64,000 nt of DNA from Thereva unica (lineage: Eukaryota > Arthropoda > Insecta > Diptera > Therevidae), in contig OX465281.1 of NCBI GenBank assembly GCA_949987705.1, positions 237,853,143-237,917,142 of the forward strand, read 5' to 3'. The notes beneath the pieces are model-generated. The model had not been told where the DNA came from. It worked only from the letters and a program-made list of their open reading frames with translations, and did no database searches. A program made the translations under genes and the position numbers. This document shows, piece after piece, positions 11,295 to 21,648 of this stretch; position 1 is the first letter of the stretch; every line of letters begins with the position of its first letter.

Positions 11295-11500
11295 GTGACC
11301 GAAATTTTCAGGTGGAGGGTTACTTACACCCAGACGGTCAGAGTCTTACTTACTAAACTCGCCAACCCTATGGCGTCCAGACCACTGCGAGCCATGACAG
11401 CGGGGCTTATGGATAACTACCTATCGTCTAGGCTTTCTTTGCGGGAACAGGTTGAGAGCCTGTGTGCTGATGAAGCACGCAGTCCAAGTGGTTTTATTGT
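11295..11500 (+). CDS. Unidentified GC-richer coding-like fragment
   Basis: An open stretch with balanced codons and a protein-like text (LLTKLANPM, ASRPLRAMTAG, SSRLSLREQVESLC) stands out from AT-rich neighbours. It is preceded by a TTTTCAG at about 11,305, which could be a splice acceptor, and it runs without a stop into the end of a MITE at about 11,496. I do not recognise the family. It could be a piece of a retroelement gag/ORF1 or an orphan exon truncated by the MITE. No start codon is certain. Confidence 0.25.
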
Positions 11501-11610
11501 CCCGCCAAAAGAGTTGATGCCGGAGCGCGCAGCTGGGGAAATTAAAGCTGCACACAAATAAAAATTGCGCACATATTGATAAGAAATGCGCTTATGTATT
11601 TTCAAATTTG
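11496..11610. mobile_element. Partial copy of MITE family 3
   Basis: It begins GTCCCGCCAAAAGAGTTGAT and continues GCCGGAGCGCGCAGCTGGGG and on to GCGCTTATGTATTTTC. This equals the reversed right half of the complete element at 30,249-30,478. Only one TIR is present, so the copy is truncated. Confidence 0.75.
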
Positions 11611-13289
11611 GTTTTTAATTTGAGTTTTATGACTTGACTTGCGCTTGAAAAATTATTGGATGAATGTTAGTCATTTTTCATTTTAAAGATGCCAAGTTAC
11701 GAGCCCGTAAAATTTGTTTACACTGAATTTTTTCTTGGAAGTCACACGGCTAAAATTTCTTATTAATTAAAATTAAAACAAAAAAAAAAAAAAATTACAT
11801 TAAAGCTCCATCCATGATTCTTTCCCCTTAAGTATGCAAAAATTTCAAAACAGCCCTTTGGTAATTAGCAGCCGGTCCTCATCGGCTTTGATCCGTTCAG
11901 ACCTTTAGTGAAGTTTGGGTTGCTCCTGAATTTCTTTCAAGTAATCCTTCAAAAATACTTTCGTGTATGTTAATGTGAAGGAAAATTTCCCAATAGAGGT
12001 GGGAAATCTATGCTCGTTAAGCAAAAATAGACAGATGAATCGACATTGTCTTTGAGACAGCCGAGACATGTCATGTTTTGTGCTGGAGTCTTCACATCCT
12101 AAGTCATGTCAAATGCTATGTTGATGTACTATTTGGAAATTAAGAGGTAGTGAGCCCTTATGTTGCACCAGTGGCTGGGATGCAGAGAGGATTATGCTAA
12201 ATTTAGCTTTTGGCCACGTAGTGATAAAACATATTTAGTATCGCAAATGTAAAATATTTTGCGTTTTTATTTTGCGGCAATAGTAGATTCCAACCTTTTC
12301 CGGTATTCTTACGTCGTCCACTTTTTTAATATGATCAGCCCAAGGTAGTTCGAAATTATAGTCCACAAGGTGGCGTTATGGCTTTTAATTATTCGCTTTT
12401 GCTTTAGATGCATGCATCCACATGTATTTAGGGCTGGGGATTATTTCCAAACCGTTTCGCAAAATAAAAACTTACAAAGATTTCGTGAATTTAGACAGCG
12501 TTGTATAGATTATTTTAAGTTAAATTTTTTTGTATCTGGTGAGAAGTGCCATAACAGGTGAGTATTGATAAACCTCTGCGAACTGTTTAATTCTTGTCTT
12601 AAAAGTGTTACAATGACATTTAATATACTTCATACCAAGCTCTCTCCAAAATGTTCATTTTGGAATAACTTTTTCTCGATCAATATGGAAAAAATAATTT
12701 TTAAACGAAATTTCATTTTAAAAACAACAAAAAAGGGCGTGCTATATGACAGGGAAAATAATAGATGCCCCATTAACCCTTTCGTAACACAAGTCCGAGT
12801 CCAATCTGCCTTTGCACACATTTAAAAGGGAGCAAAAAGATTTTTAATTAATGGCCGGAATGAACTTTAGGATTTTGCCCTGGCATTAAAATCACGTCGC
12901 ATCAAATTTGCCAAGCAGAGCGAAAAATTGTTGAAAAAAAGCTAAAGGCTGAAATCCGTCATGGCCGCCGCCTCTCTTCTTTCCATCAGGAAATTACACA
13001 CAATAATAACTAAAAATATTTTGTGCAATTTTTTTCCACATTTTTCTCTTCGTTCTTATTTAAACGGATGCAATTGTCCTGCGATATGCAATGAATGCCA
13101 GGTGGATTTTTTTATAAGGATTTTTTTTTTTAATTTTTTTATTTTCCTATATGAACTTTAAAAACGTGATTTTTAGTGAACAGCATTTTTACCCCATTTC
13201 CTTCACCAAAAGTACTACTCTGAAAATCATGGCTTAATTGGAGATTTACTAGACAGCAGCACCACTTACAGAAATTTGGAAAATAAAAT
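11611..13289. other. Spacer without supported gene
   Basis: AT-rich, with scattered short open stretches on both strands (for example 12,565-12,825 + and 12,630-12,821 -, mutually overlapping) and no recognisable motif. An ATG in a favourable GCC context at 12,961 opens only a 66-aa low-complexity frame. Confidence 0.5.
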
Positions 13290-13683
13290 CCTGTTCGTTA
13301 AAAAGTATTATAAAAGGATGTCGGTTTTGCACTGTAGTACTGTAGAGTAGGCTGGACCTGGCTTTTTTGGTGAGTATTACGCCACGCCACTCCTACGGTT
13401 TTCAGTTTCGTTTCTTTGGGAATATAAGAAGGCATCATCGTTTGGCCAGATATGTTCAACGCATCGGGCCATCTCGTCTCGTTAACTCCTATGATCTTGA
13501 TTTTATATCGATTCATCTCTATGCGGACTTTATCCAGCTGTCCCTCAGCAAGCAGTGTTCTCGAATTGCATGATCCGATTCGAGTCCTTGTTCGAAAAGT
13601 AAAGGTCATCGTCGTGCTGCCCATCCGATTCCGAGTCGGAGTTTTCTTATTGGAGCGGTTTGCTATCCCTCAGCCCAACCGAT
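13290..13683 (-). pseudogene. RTE-type endonuclease N-terminal fragment
   Basis: On the - strand the frame 13,298-13,624 reads RTRIGSCNSRTL, AEGQLDKVRIEMNRYKI and IIGVNETRW. This is the start of an apurinic-type endonuclease of RTE retrotransposons, where W-N-V-R-T-L and L-x-E-x-R-W are conserved. The conserved tryptophan of the first motif is cysteine here. The remainder continues as a degenerate beta-strand region with frame damage and stops at about 13,290. Its upstream side abuts the MITE at 13,684. Only about 110 codons survive, with no catalytic D-x-N or S-D-H motif. Confidence 0.8.
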
Positions 13684-14083
13684 TAGTCCATTCAAAACGC
13701 GGGGGGGGGGGGGTGTTCCAAAATAACACCGTTAAGAAAATCGAACCCTAAAGGTTTTTGGGGTCGCTGATCACGCTGATCAATTTTTTTCAACCCTTAA
13801 GAGTACCCCTTACCATTAAGTTCGCCTTAAGTTAGTATAAATCAACCACCTTCGCAAATAAATATTAAAAAAAGTGCATTTCATCGCATTAGTTTTCATT
13901 ATTACTGAAATAATCGCGAATACCCTCTAAAAAGGGGTGTTTTTTGCATTTTTAGGGGTGACGCCCTAATTTTAGGACCGCGGGACCTCGATTTTCGTGA
14001 TCAGCGACCCCAATAACGTTTAGGGTTCGATTTTCTTAACGGTGTTATTTTGGAACACCATAACGCGCCTTTTGAATGGACTA
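13684..14083. mobile_element. MITE, family 2, complete palindromic copy
   Basis: The ends are TAGTCCATTCAAAACGCG and, reversed, TAGTCCATTCAAAAGGCGCG. The arms stay complementary for about 100 bp (TGTTCCAAAATAACACCGTT, then AGAAAATCGAACCCTAAA) up to a GCTGATCACG word, so the element can fold on itself. TA is shared at both borders. A G-run of 13-14 lies in the left arm only. It sits against the RTE fragment on its left and shares its right two thirds with 8,757-9,053. Confidence 0.85.
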
Positions 14084-14559
14084 GATTTAAAACTCTGTGG
14101 CGCAGGTTCGCTACAGGTTTGCTAGGTATTTGTCTACAGTGAATTTTCTCGGGTTTTGATAGAAGTGACAAATTGGGTGTCACCCTCTCAACACTTAACC
14201 TCAATTTTTTTTGTGAAATTCTCATTTATAGATAACGTTGAAATTCAGAACGAATTAAACTTATATTCCTTTGCAAGCGAAAACTTCGAACGCACAACTA
14301 ACACCGAAGGCGGACTTCACGGATGGTAAACAAATAAAACCAATGTTACTGCATCCCAATTTCAACTCAATACGAGTATATGAGCCGAAATTTGGAGAGC
14401 TGAGTTGATTTGAGTGGACCCAGTTTCAACTCGATCCCCGCTTATGACAGGGTTGGACCTGGGTTGAAGGTGTCATAAACGGGATAGTTGTCCGGATACT
14501 TTTGTGATTTGATTTTCGTACTTTTTTTAAATTGGACTAGTTTTGTGTTGTTGCAATGA
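14084..14559. other. Spacer without supported gene
   Basis: No coding or structural signal is supported. A weak inverted pair (ACCCAGTTTCAAC / GACCTGGGTTGAAGG) lies near 14,418-14,468. Confidence 0.4.
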
Positions 14560-15287
14560 AGAAAATTGTCAAAAACTATATCGACTTCTTTGAGGTGCCG
14601 AAAGAAGAATATTATAAAACACTCACAAAAAAATTTCATAACATTCGTTCGGGCCTTTTTTTTTGTTTAAATGATTCCCTTTTTGGATTCTGCACAGCGA
14701 TAGATTCCCGGAGTTTCTAGTAGTTACCAGAAATTTGATCTTTTGGCAAGTACTTTACTTTGATTAGTTTTGCTAATATCTCCGGAAAGCTTTAGAATTT
14801 TCAAATGAAGTCATTCGCTTCCCAGTTTATCGGCGGCGCTTCAACATGCACAATACGAATTCGAGCACCCGCTCTAGTGTAGCGCAGGACATGTTATGCT
14901 AAAGTTCAAAAAAGACAAATTCTCTAGAAAAATCTTATAGATTTACTATAGTTATTTGAACTAGCTTCTCTCAGGATTACTTTGTCACCAGTTCTGATAC
15001 TAGTCAATTTCTCACAAGTGCTAAACGTATTACATACCATTTTGTAAGAAGTAAGTTTATTCCGTCTACGTTCGTCATACTGGGAAGATTACCGTGTGGA
15101 CCGAAGCAAGGGCGTTTCCAGCCAACTAGCTTAGGGGGGTAATTAAAAAAAAGAAAAAACTGAAATATTTTTTTATTCCATAAATACAAAACAATCGACA
15201 TCAAAAAATATAATTTGTATAAAAAGGAATTTATATAATAATAAAATAAAATTCTATTCATCCTTACTCCATCATCCATCCATCATC

Positions 15288-15609
15288 CACTACGATACAG
15301 GGTGTTTACGAAAAAAAAAATGTATTATTTTAATATTTACTTAAAGTTGAATAATTCCTAGACGAATTATCGTAGAGCAATTTAATTAGGTTCATCTTTT
15401 AGGTAAATGTGTATTATTTTATATGTAATTAGAACAGGAACTTGAGTGACCGTCCACGATATAGAATTAAAAAGTGTTAAATCCCAATATTCTTCGTTTT
15501 TCCAGAAAAATTCCAATATTTTAGCAGTTTGGTCATATTTTGAAGCTACATATCTTGTAGATATTAAAAAAAATACATTTTTTTTGGTAAACACCCTGTA
15601 TCGTAGTGG
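15288..15609. mobile_element. MITE with about 50-bp TIRs nested in the hAT element
   Basis: CCACTACGATACAGGGTGTT at the left is matched by the reversed right end CCACTACGATACAGGGTGTT. The complement extends through an A-run and TGTATT..TTTAATAT. Length is about 322 bp. The interior is AT-rich and non-coding. One end of the same family is also seen at about 36,776-36,802, next to the CR1 element. Confidence 0.85.
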
Positions 15610-15960
15610 ATAGTGGATAGCCCCTCTCTAGAACAATTTGTCTCTTCAAAACCATCCTGGAATCACCCCTGAAATTAGCCATGTAGTGCAACAGAGGATT
15701 TATTGAACGTCTGATGACCTATACAAGTTGAGAATTAGGGGATGAGTATTTTAAATCTTTAAAATGGCGATATCTCATGAACAGCGATTCGTACGGGAAA
15801 ATGTATGATATCATTTTTTGTAGATAATCGCATGATCTACAAACTTTGTAAACAATATTTTAGGATAGGACTTTCCCTTTAAGAGATATTAGCTAAAAAC
15901 GAAATTTTCTGTTTTTAGGGGGTTGTTTTAGGGGTAGCGTACAACCGATTTTCCGAAACT
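15610..15960. repeat. Dispersed repeat shared with 36,803-37,145
   Basis: The two stretches run in parallel: CCC.TCTAGAACAAT, GAACGTCTGATRACCTATAC, GAGTATTTTAAATCTTTAAA, TCGCATGATCTACAAACTTT and a following CCCTAAA/GGGGTAG segment. Divergence is obvious but order and spacing hold. No coding is seen. Both copies begin next to the same MITE end. Confidence 0.75.
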
Positions 15961-17346
15961 TTTTTTTAACATATTCTACTCACGAAAAACTATATTTTTA
16001 GAAAAAGTTTCGTGAGTTAATATTTAGTCTGACTCTGTCGACTGAACTATAATGAAATAATAGTGCACTTTGGTGACGGGGAAATGTTCTGGCAATAATT
16101 TTTATAAATAGAGAATCCCATCAAAAATAATCTCCTGAAAATTCATGACTAATACTATATCAAAATTGAAATTTATTTCCTACCCCCTTTGTAATTTTAG
16201 GGTACTAAATTCCGGCCACTGGGGGTTGCCAGAACTAGCTTTTATTGTTCAGCAGGTGTATAAGATTCAGTGTGGTTTTCATGACTAATGAAATGACAAC
16301 CCAAAATACGTCGCTGGCTCTTGGTCTATGCGATTCGCGCTCTCTTAATGTAACACGATGTAACGATTAACAGTTGCTGCGTTCTTTAATCTGTTCTGTT
16401 CTTTCCTGGAACAGCTTCCATACAAATTCTAGTCACCGACAATTACTGAGAACCATATCCAGGCCAAAGAGAAATTAAATTTAAATGAAATTTCCCTTTT
16501 CCCTTATACATATGTACGTTTTTTAAATTGGCAGTTTACAAATAAAATAAATTCTTTGTTTACTGAATAAAAAACGCAAAATATTGATAGATTTTTATAA
16601 AATAGTAAAAGAAATTAAAAAGTCCACAGGCGTAATTTATGCAAATGAAAATTAAAATGTTCCTTGGCTTTTTTTAATGTTCCAGGACAGAACAGGTTCA
16701 AAAAACACACCTAATATCAAAGAGACTAATAGTATCGAGGTATGTCGCGTATATTTAGAAAAAGGAACCCGTGCAAAGGAAGAAGTTCATCACTTCTCTT
16801 TCGGCGCTTGAGCAGTTAACTTCGGTTTGTTTACATAGCGTGCCATATTAGCTTAAGTCACGGGTATCGGTCCCTTCCACGACTCTCCAGGAGAAAAAAT
16901 TCACAGTCATAGATCGCCGACTAGATTCACCATACACTTAACTTGTTTGTTTGTAATATTGGTAATTTTTAAGAATAAAAATGAATAAGGGAACGCAAAT
17001 CTTAGTTGGGGGGGGGGGGTAATTACCCAATTACCCCCCTCTGAAACCGCCACTGGACCGAAGGGTCAAACCCGATCCCAATTAGTTTTTTGTTTGCTTT
17101 TGTTCAAATAAATGGTAGTAAAAAAAAAATAACCTGTTGCCAAGCACCGGAGTGTTAAGCGGAGAAGTTCTTCTGCAGGAATGGCATTTTCCTCATAAAC
17201 GTGCCTCTTTTTCACATAAGACGATTATTGAGTAAAAAGCCGAAATCCGAAGCTAAAACTCGTAGAAAGTTTCTAGAACTAGACTCATCTCTTATCTTAA
17301 TTCGAGCCCTCGCTGTTCATTTCCAAAAATTGTGGTGCATAAAAAG

Positions 17347-17790
17347 CTGGGTTTGAATTACGAGAGCAATTGTAATACTGTTGCTGTTGACTTTGCTTTG
17401 CTGCCAAGAAGACCATAGCAATTTACTTTGTTTTACGTTACAGCAATCATATTTTCCAACTTTTTTGCTTTATGCTGTGAAAGCTCTTTGGTTCATATTG
17501 CTGCGAACGCCGCTGCTTACAAATGCTGGCGTATGCTAGTCCGGCTGCAAATGCTTCACATACATATTTTACAGCCGTTAGAGGGCAAAGCTTTGAAAAA
17601 ATGTAAGCAAATAGAAAGCATTTCACAGCAAAGTATTGTAAAGCCCAAGCATTTGCAGCCGGGCCAGAATGTTCCAGAAGGCTTTTAAGTAATTTGAAAG
17701 CAACAGCATTCGCAGCAATACGAAACAAGAAGCACAATCTACAGCAAGGTAAGTTTAAAAATATGTACTTTGCTTTCAATCAAACCCTGA
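17347..17790. mobile_element. Palindromic element rich in GCTGCAAA words, about 440 bp
   Basis: Complementary arms fold around about 17,590. The ends read GGGTTTGAATTACGAGAGCA and, reversed, AGGGTTTGATTGAAAGCAAA. Inner pairs are CATATTGCTGCGAACGCCGC with GCATTCGCAGCAATACG, and CCGGCTGCAAATGCTT with AAGCATTTGCAGCCGGG. Open frames exist on both strands (17,428-17,688 + and 17,447-17,779 -) simply because the two arms mirror each other. It is a foldback MITE candidate with no target duplication identified. Confidence 0.7.
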
Positions 17791-20226
17791 AAAAAAAAAG
17801 TTCACCTTCCACTGAGTGTAATCACTAAGTGTAAGCTCGATTTACACTTCCATTCGGTTCCATTCGCAAATGTATACACTTAAGTGTATAAGTGGAAACG
17901 TACCTTTAGTCACTGTTCATGCATGCCAACTGCATGCTAGCAGGAGGCGATTCTTATTTTTAGTCTGGCGTGCATGCTAGTAGCGGGCTAGTGCATACCG
18001 GCTGCATGCTAGGTGCGGGGCAGTTACATTTTTACTCAGGTGTTTATAAATACTTACTTTGAATAAATAGAATACACTGCATTATTTGATGAGGCAATTT
18101 GAATTTTGTATTTGTGATATCAAATTCGCAACCCCAAGAGCGGCCATCTAGCTCCACTTACAATTTGAATATTTTGGACATGAAATTTTTAATCAGCCAC
18201 CCTAAAAACCTTAAGGTACCTACTAATTCTTGTAGATATGTGCTTCTATATATTTTTGTTAGTTTTTTATCGCAGTTTGGAGCACTTAATTTCGGCACTG
18301 ATACTCACCGCCCTACCAAAAATTGAACAAACTTTACAAATGAACCTTTTCAACAGAAATATTAAAGGACCTTCTAGAAAAATTACTTTACTTAACGTCC
18401 AAGGTCGGAATTGATTTCCATAATTTATGTCGATATTTGTAAGTAAACTCATGGCAAATCAATTGGGAAAATCTAGGCGGAGTAGCATACACAGCCGGTC
18501 GGAATATTGTAGAAAACGCTTCAAAAGTATGTTCGAGACCTAGAAGGCACAAAAACATGAAATTTCACCGAATCTGAAACATTCATTCTAAGAGGAAATC
18601 CTTAATATAAATATCCAAAGATATTTTATGTATGTCAAGATTAAACCCAAACAAGCCGTTTTCGTTTTTATTGCGATCTTCCTCCCTCGCAGGTTGTGCT
18701 CGGAAAAGTCGAAGTAAACCATAGAAGGAGCACAACTGCGGTCCAAAATAACAAGAGCAGAAATGTTTTCCTAGAAGTTTCAATAAGAAAAATTCACGGC
18801 GAATCAAAGCAAACCAAATAGAACTCAGGAAATCAATAATGCTAGGCACACTAAGCTACAAATTTGATTTGAGAACTTAGATCAAAAGATTGAACTTGCG
18901 GGGAGAACTCGGAATTCCTACTTAAAACTTGGATGGCTCACGTGATGGTATTGATTTCTGCCGGCAGGAAGGGAACATGTCCCTTTTGCGGCTGACATTG
19001 AAAATAAGCGGCCTGAATTTGTCTTTTGTCGGCTGCTCGTAAATCATCAATTCTGTTGATTTGGCTATACATCAGGCGCACCAACCCCCCGCCCCCTGGC
19101 GGATTAAAATTAAAGGTTTCCATTCAGTCAATTCATTTTCTTGACTAGTCGTCGTTCTTACAAATTCAATTTTCTTAAATCTTCGCATTAAGGAGTCTCT
19201 TGTTTCCTTTGCTCAAAATTAAGGATACCCGCCCACTTGTATGCGAGTTAGTACACATCTCAGCCAACCCCTGCCAGTAAGCCAGGACTAATCTTTCGAG
19301 TACACGTCGTTCAGGTAATTCATCAGCAAGCAATTGTGTGAAAAGGCTTTGGCGTGTTCACGGCAAGTGGAACTTGAGCTAAGCCCTGGAACAATTGCAG
19401 CAAAGTCTCGCAATTACCACCACAGTTTGACATTCTAAGTGCTTACACAGGTTTCAGGGGCTTTTGTTGCCGGCGGTGTGATTGTTCACCCGTTATCTCT
19501 GCACCCTGCTGCCATCCACGAAATACAAGGGAAGAAAATTTTTGTCTTTAAATCCCATGAAATTAAACTTTATTGTATCCCAGTGAACTGTGAAAAACTC
19601 TTGTCTAAAACAGTGGAAAATTTTCTCTGTGCTCCGGGGTATTTCTTTTATCGCTGTGGCTTCTTTGTGGGATTTGTTTTGGGAGATTTTTGGGAAATTT
19701 TTGTTAAAGTTTTTCACAAATAAAGTTTTTTTTATGGCATTCATTTGTATCTATACTTGCCCCGCGTATTGTTCTGCATTATGATGGGTTTCTATGTTTT
19801 AAAGTAAAGCGATGTCCTTTTTGACGGAAGAAGTAGCCATCTGGTAGTTGGAGTGAGAAACATCAGAGTGAGTAAAAGAAAAGTTAACAAAAATTGACAA
19901 ACAAAGTTAAAATAAAATCGGGGAAATTGAAAAGTTCTGTTTTACAGGCAGAAATAATTTGCTGTCTTTATAAATACTAAACGGAAATAAAAATCTACTG
20001 TATAGCAGAACATAACATAGAGCCAAATTAAAGTTCAACCTCTCACACAGTAAAATATCACAACAATAAAAATTTATTTTGCATGTAAGTCAAGTAGAAA
20101 TAAGGAAAAATAACCCACTTCCCGAGTAAAAATAAAAAATGGGCATATGGCGGGCGAATCACGGCCGCTTGGCTTTTTAAGGGGTATATGACGGCCGTAG
20201 AATTTTTACCAATTTTTAATGGGAGC
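17791..20226. other. Spacer without supported gene
   Basis: No gene is supported. Around 17,925-18,020 GCATGCTAG words recur. At 20,150-20,226 and continuing after the RTE element, ACGGCC words recur. Open stretches at 19,439-19,784 overlap on both strands and lack motifs. Confidence 0.5.
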
Positions 20227-20524
20227 ACATACGGCCTTGTGGTCAGTCATCAGCGGAATAGGGGGAATCACATGTAGCATAACATGCACGTGCCGCAACT
20301 ATTTCGGACTGATGGAAGTGCGATCATAACCTCCTAGCGGTGGCCACTGGTAACTATTCTATGAGAGAAGATAGGCTAATATGATCGGGCTAGTCCCTTC
20401 CAAGAAAGGTTGGCGTGAGGCTAATAACCTCACCCGTAAAAAACAATTATTACGGAACGAGCAACATGCCTCGGATACTGGAATAAACGACGACGACCAC
20501 GGCAACGAAAAAGGCAAAACGATT

Positions 20525-21648
20525 TACGAATTTTTTCATGGAATGTTCGAACTCTGTACAGAACTCGAGCTACACAACATCTGGCCGATACCCTGTCAAA
20601 GTATAAAGCTGACATTACCGCCATTCAGGAGATGAGATGGACAGGGAATGGTGTTTTGCAAAAACCTGAGTATGACGTATATTACAGCTGTCATACAAAA
20701 CACCATGTTCTCGGAGTAGGTTTTATGGTCAGCAAAAGAATGAAGCCTACCATTATCGGCTTTAAAGCAATAAACAAAGGCTATGCTCCCTTCGTATGGG
20801 AGGTAAATTTAAGAACATCAGCCTCATAAACGTTCACGCACCTACAGAAGAGTCCCCGGATGATGATAAAGAAGAATTCTTCGAATTAGTTGAACTGGAA
20901 TTTAATGCCTGCCCCAGGTATGATGTAAAAATCATACTGGGAGATTTGAACGCCAAAGTAGGCCGGGAGCCCATATACAGGCAATATGTCGGCAACCACA
21001 GCTTGCACGAAAACACTAATGACAATGGACAGCGAGTTGTAGAGATTGCAACTTGGTCGTTGCAAGTACTAGATTTGCGCGTAAAGATATCCATAAAGCC
21101 ACCTGGGTATCTCCTGATGGAGCCACTCGCAACCAAATAGATCATGTGTTGATAGAACGCCGCCACCTTTCAGGTCTGATGACGGTACGAACGTACCGAA
21201 GTGCCAACTTTGACTCGGATCACTATCTTGTTGGTATGGTGCTCCGAGAGCGCATTACAACGCTGAAAAGCTTTGTATCCGCTGATCAGGCTCGAATCAA
21301 CACAGCTGCACTACGCAATGAAATGGCCAGAAACAGCTACGGTCATGCATTAGAACTCGCCCTAAGTTCTGGGGATGAGATGCCGGGCGTCGACGAGAAC
21401 TGGACCCGCCTTAAAAATACTGCCATTAGTACTGCTGATTCCATCTTAGGCAGAAGTCGTAAAGATCGGAACGACTGGTTCGATAATGAATGCAAGCTGG
21501 CAACTGAACGTAAGAATGCTGCGTACCGAGCCATGCAGCAGTCTCAGAGAACACGGGCACGTGAAGAGATATATAAAGAGCTCAGAAAAGAAGAAAAGAG
21601 AATTCACAGACGAAAAAAGGAAGCCTGGGGAAAAAAGTCTCGTCTGTG
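20525..21648 (+). pseudogene. RTE endonuclease domain (frameshifted)
   Basis: Apurinic-like endonuclease that would nick target DNA to prime reverse transcription. Motifs in order: WNVRTL at about 20,543; ITAIQEMRWTG (metal-binding glutamate); SLINVHAPTEE; KIILGDLNAKVG (D-x-N); then after a frame change near 21,055, RNQIDHVLI and FDSDHYLV (S-D-H catalytic pair) in the 21,053-21,649 frame. The linker after it is basic and helical. The catalytic residues survive, but at least two frame shifts (around 20,790 and 21,055) separate them, so no single protein can be made. Confidence 0.85.

Larger units (their letters stand above)
15107..17055. mobile_element. Non-autonomous hAT-type element, 1949 bp, 8-bp TSD
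   Basis: GACCGAAG occurs on both sides (15,099-15,106 and 17,056-17,063) as an exact 8-bp target duplication. The left end is CAAGGGCGTTTCCAG; the reversed right end is CAGTGGCGGTTTCAG, a classic hAT-like terminus. A G9+ tract and a GGGTAATT hairpin lie inside the right end. There is no transposase; the interior holds other repeats (15,288-15,609 and 15,610-15,960) and anonymous sequence. Removing it restores the Helitron-like copy, so it is younger than that copy. Confidence 0.85.
14560..17085 (+). mobile_element. Helitron-like repeat, copy 1 (split by a hAT-type element)
   Basis: Collinear with 26,684-27,614 and with the inverse of 40,597-41,869 over ATATCGACTTCTTTGAGGTG, the TTGCTAATATCTCCGGAAAG segment, GAACTAGCTTCTCTCAGGAT and the 3' end around GGACCGAAGGG. 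The unit runs 14,560-15,106 and resumes 17,064-17,085; everything between is a later insertion. The 3' terminus here is ATTAG where the other copies read ACTAG, 10-12 nt after a GGGT-AACCC-type hairpin. That is the pattern expected of a Helitron-type end, but the class is inferred. The 5' end is truncated relative to copies 2 and 3. Confidence 0.65.

Noticed and set aside
12961..13161. ATG in strong context followed by Ala-rich residues
   Set aside because: The frame turns into Phe/Asn/Ile low-complexity text within 20 codons and stops soon after.
19439..19784. Three overlapping open frames (two +, one -)
   Set aside because: Phe/Val-rich compositional frames without motif. No homologous copy exists in the window.
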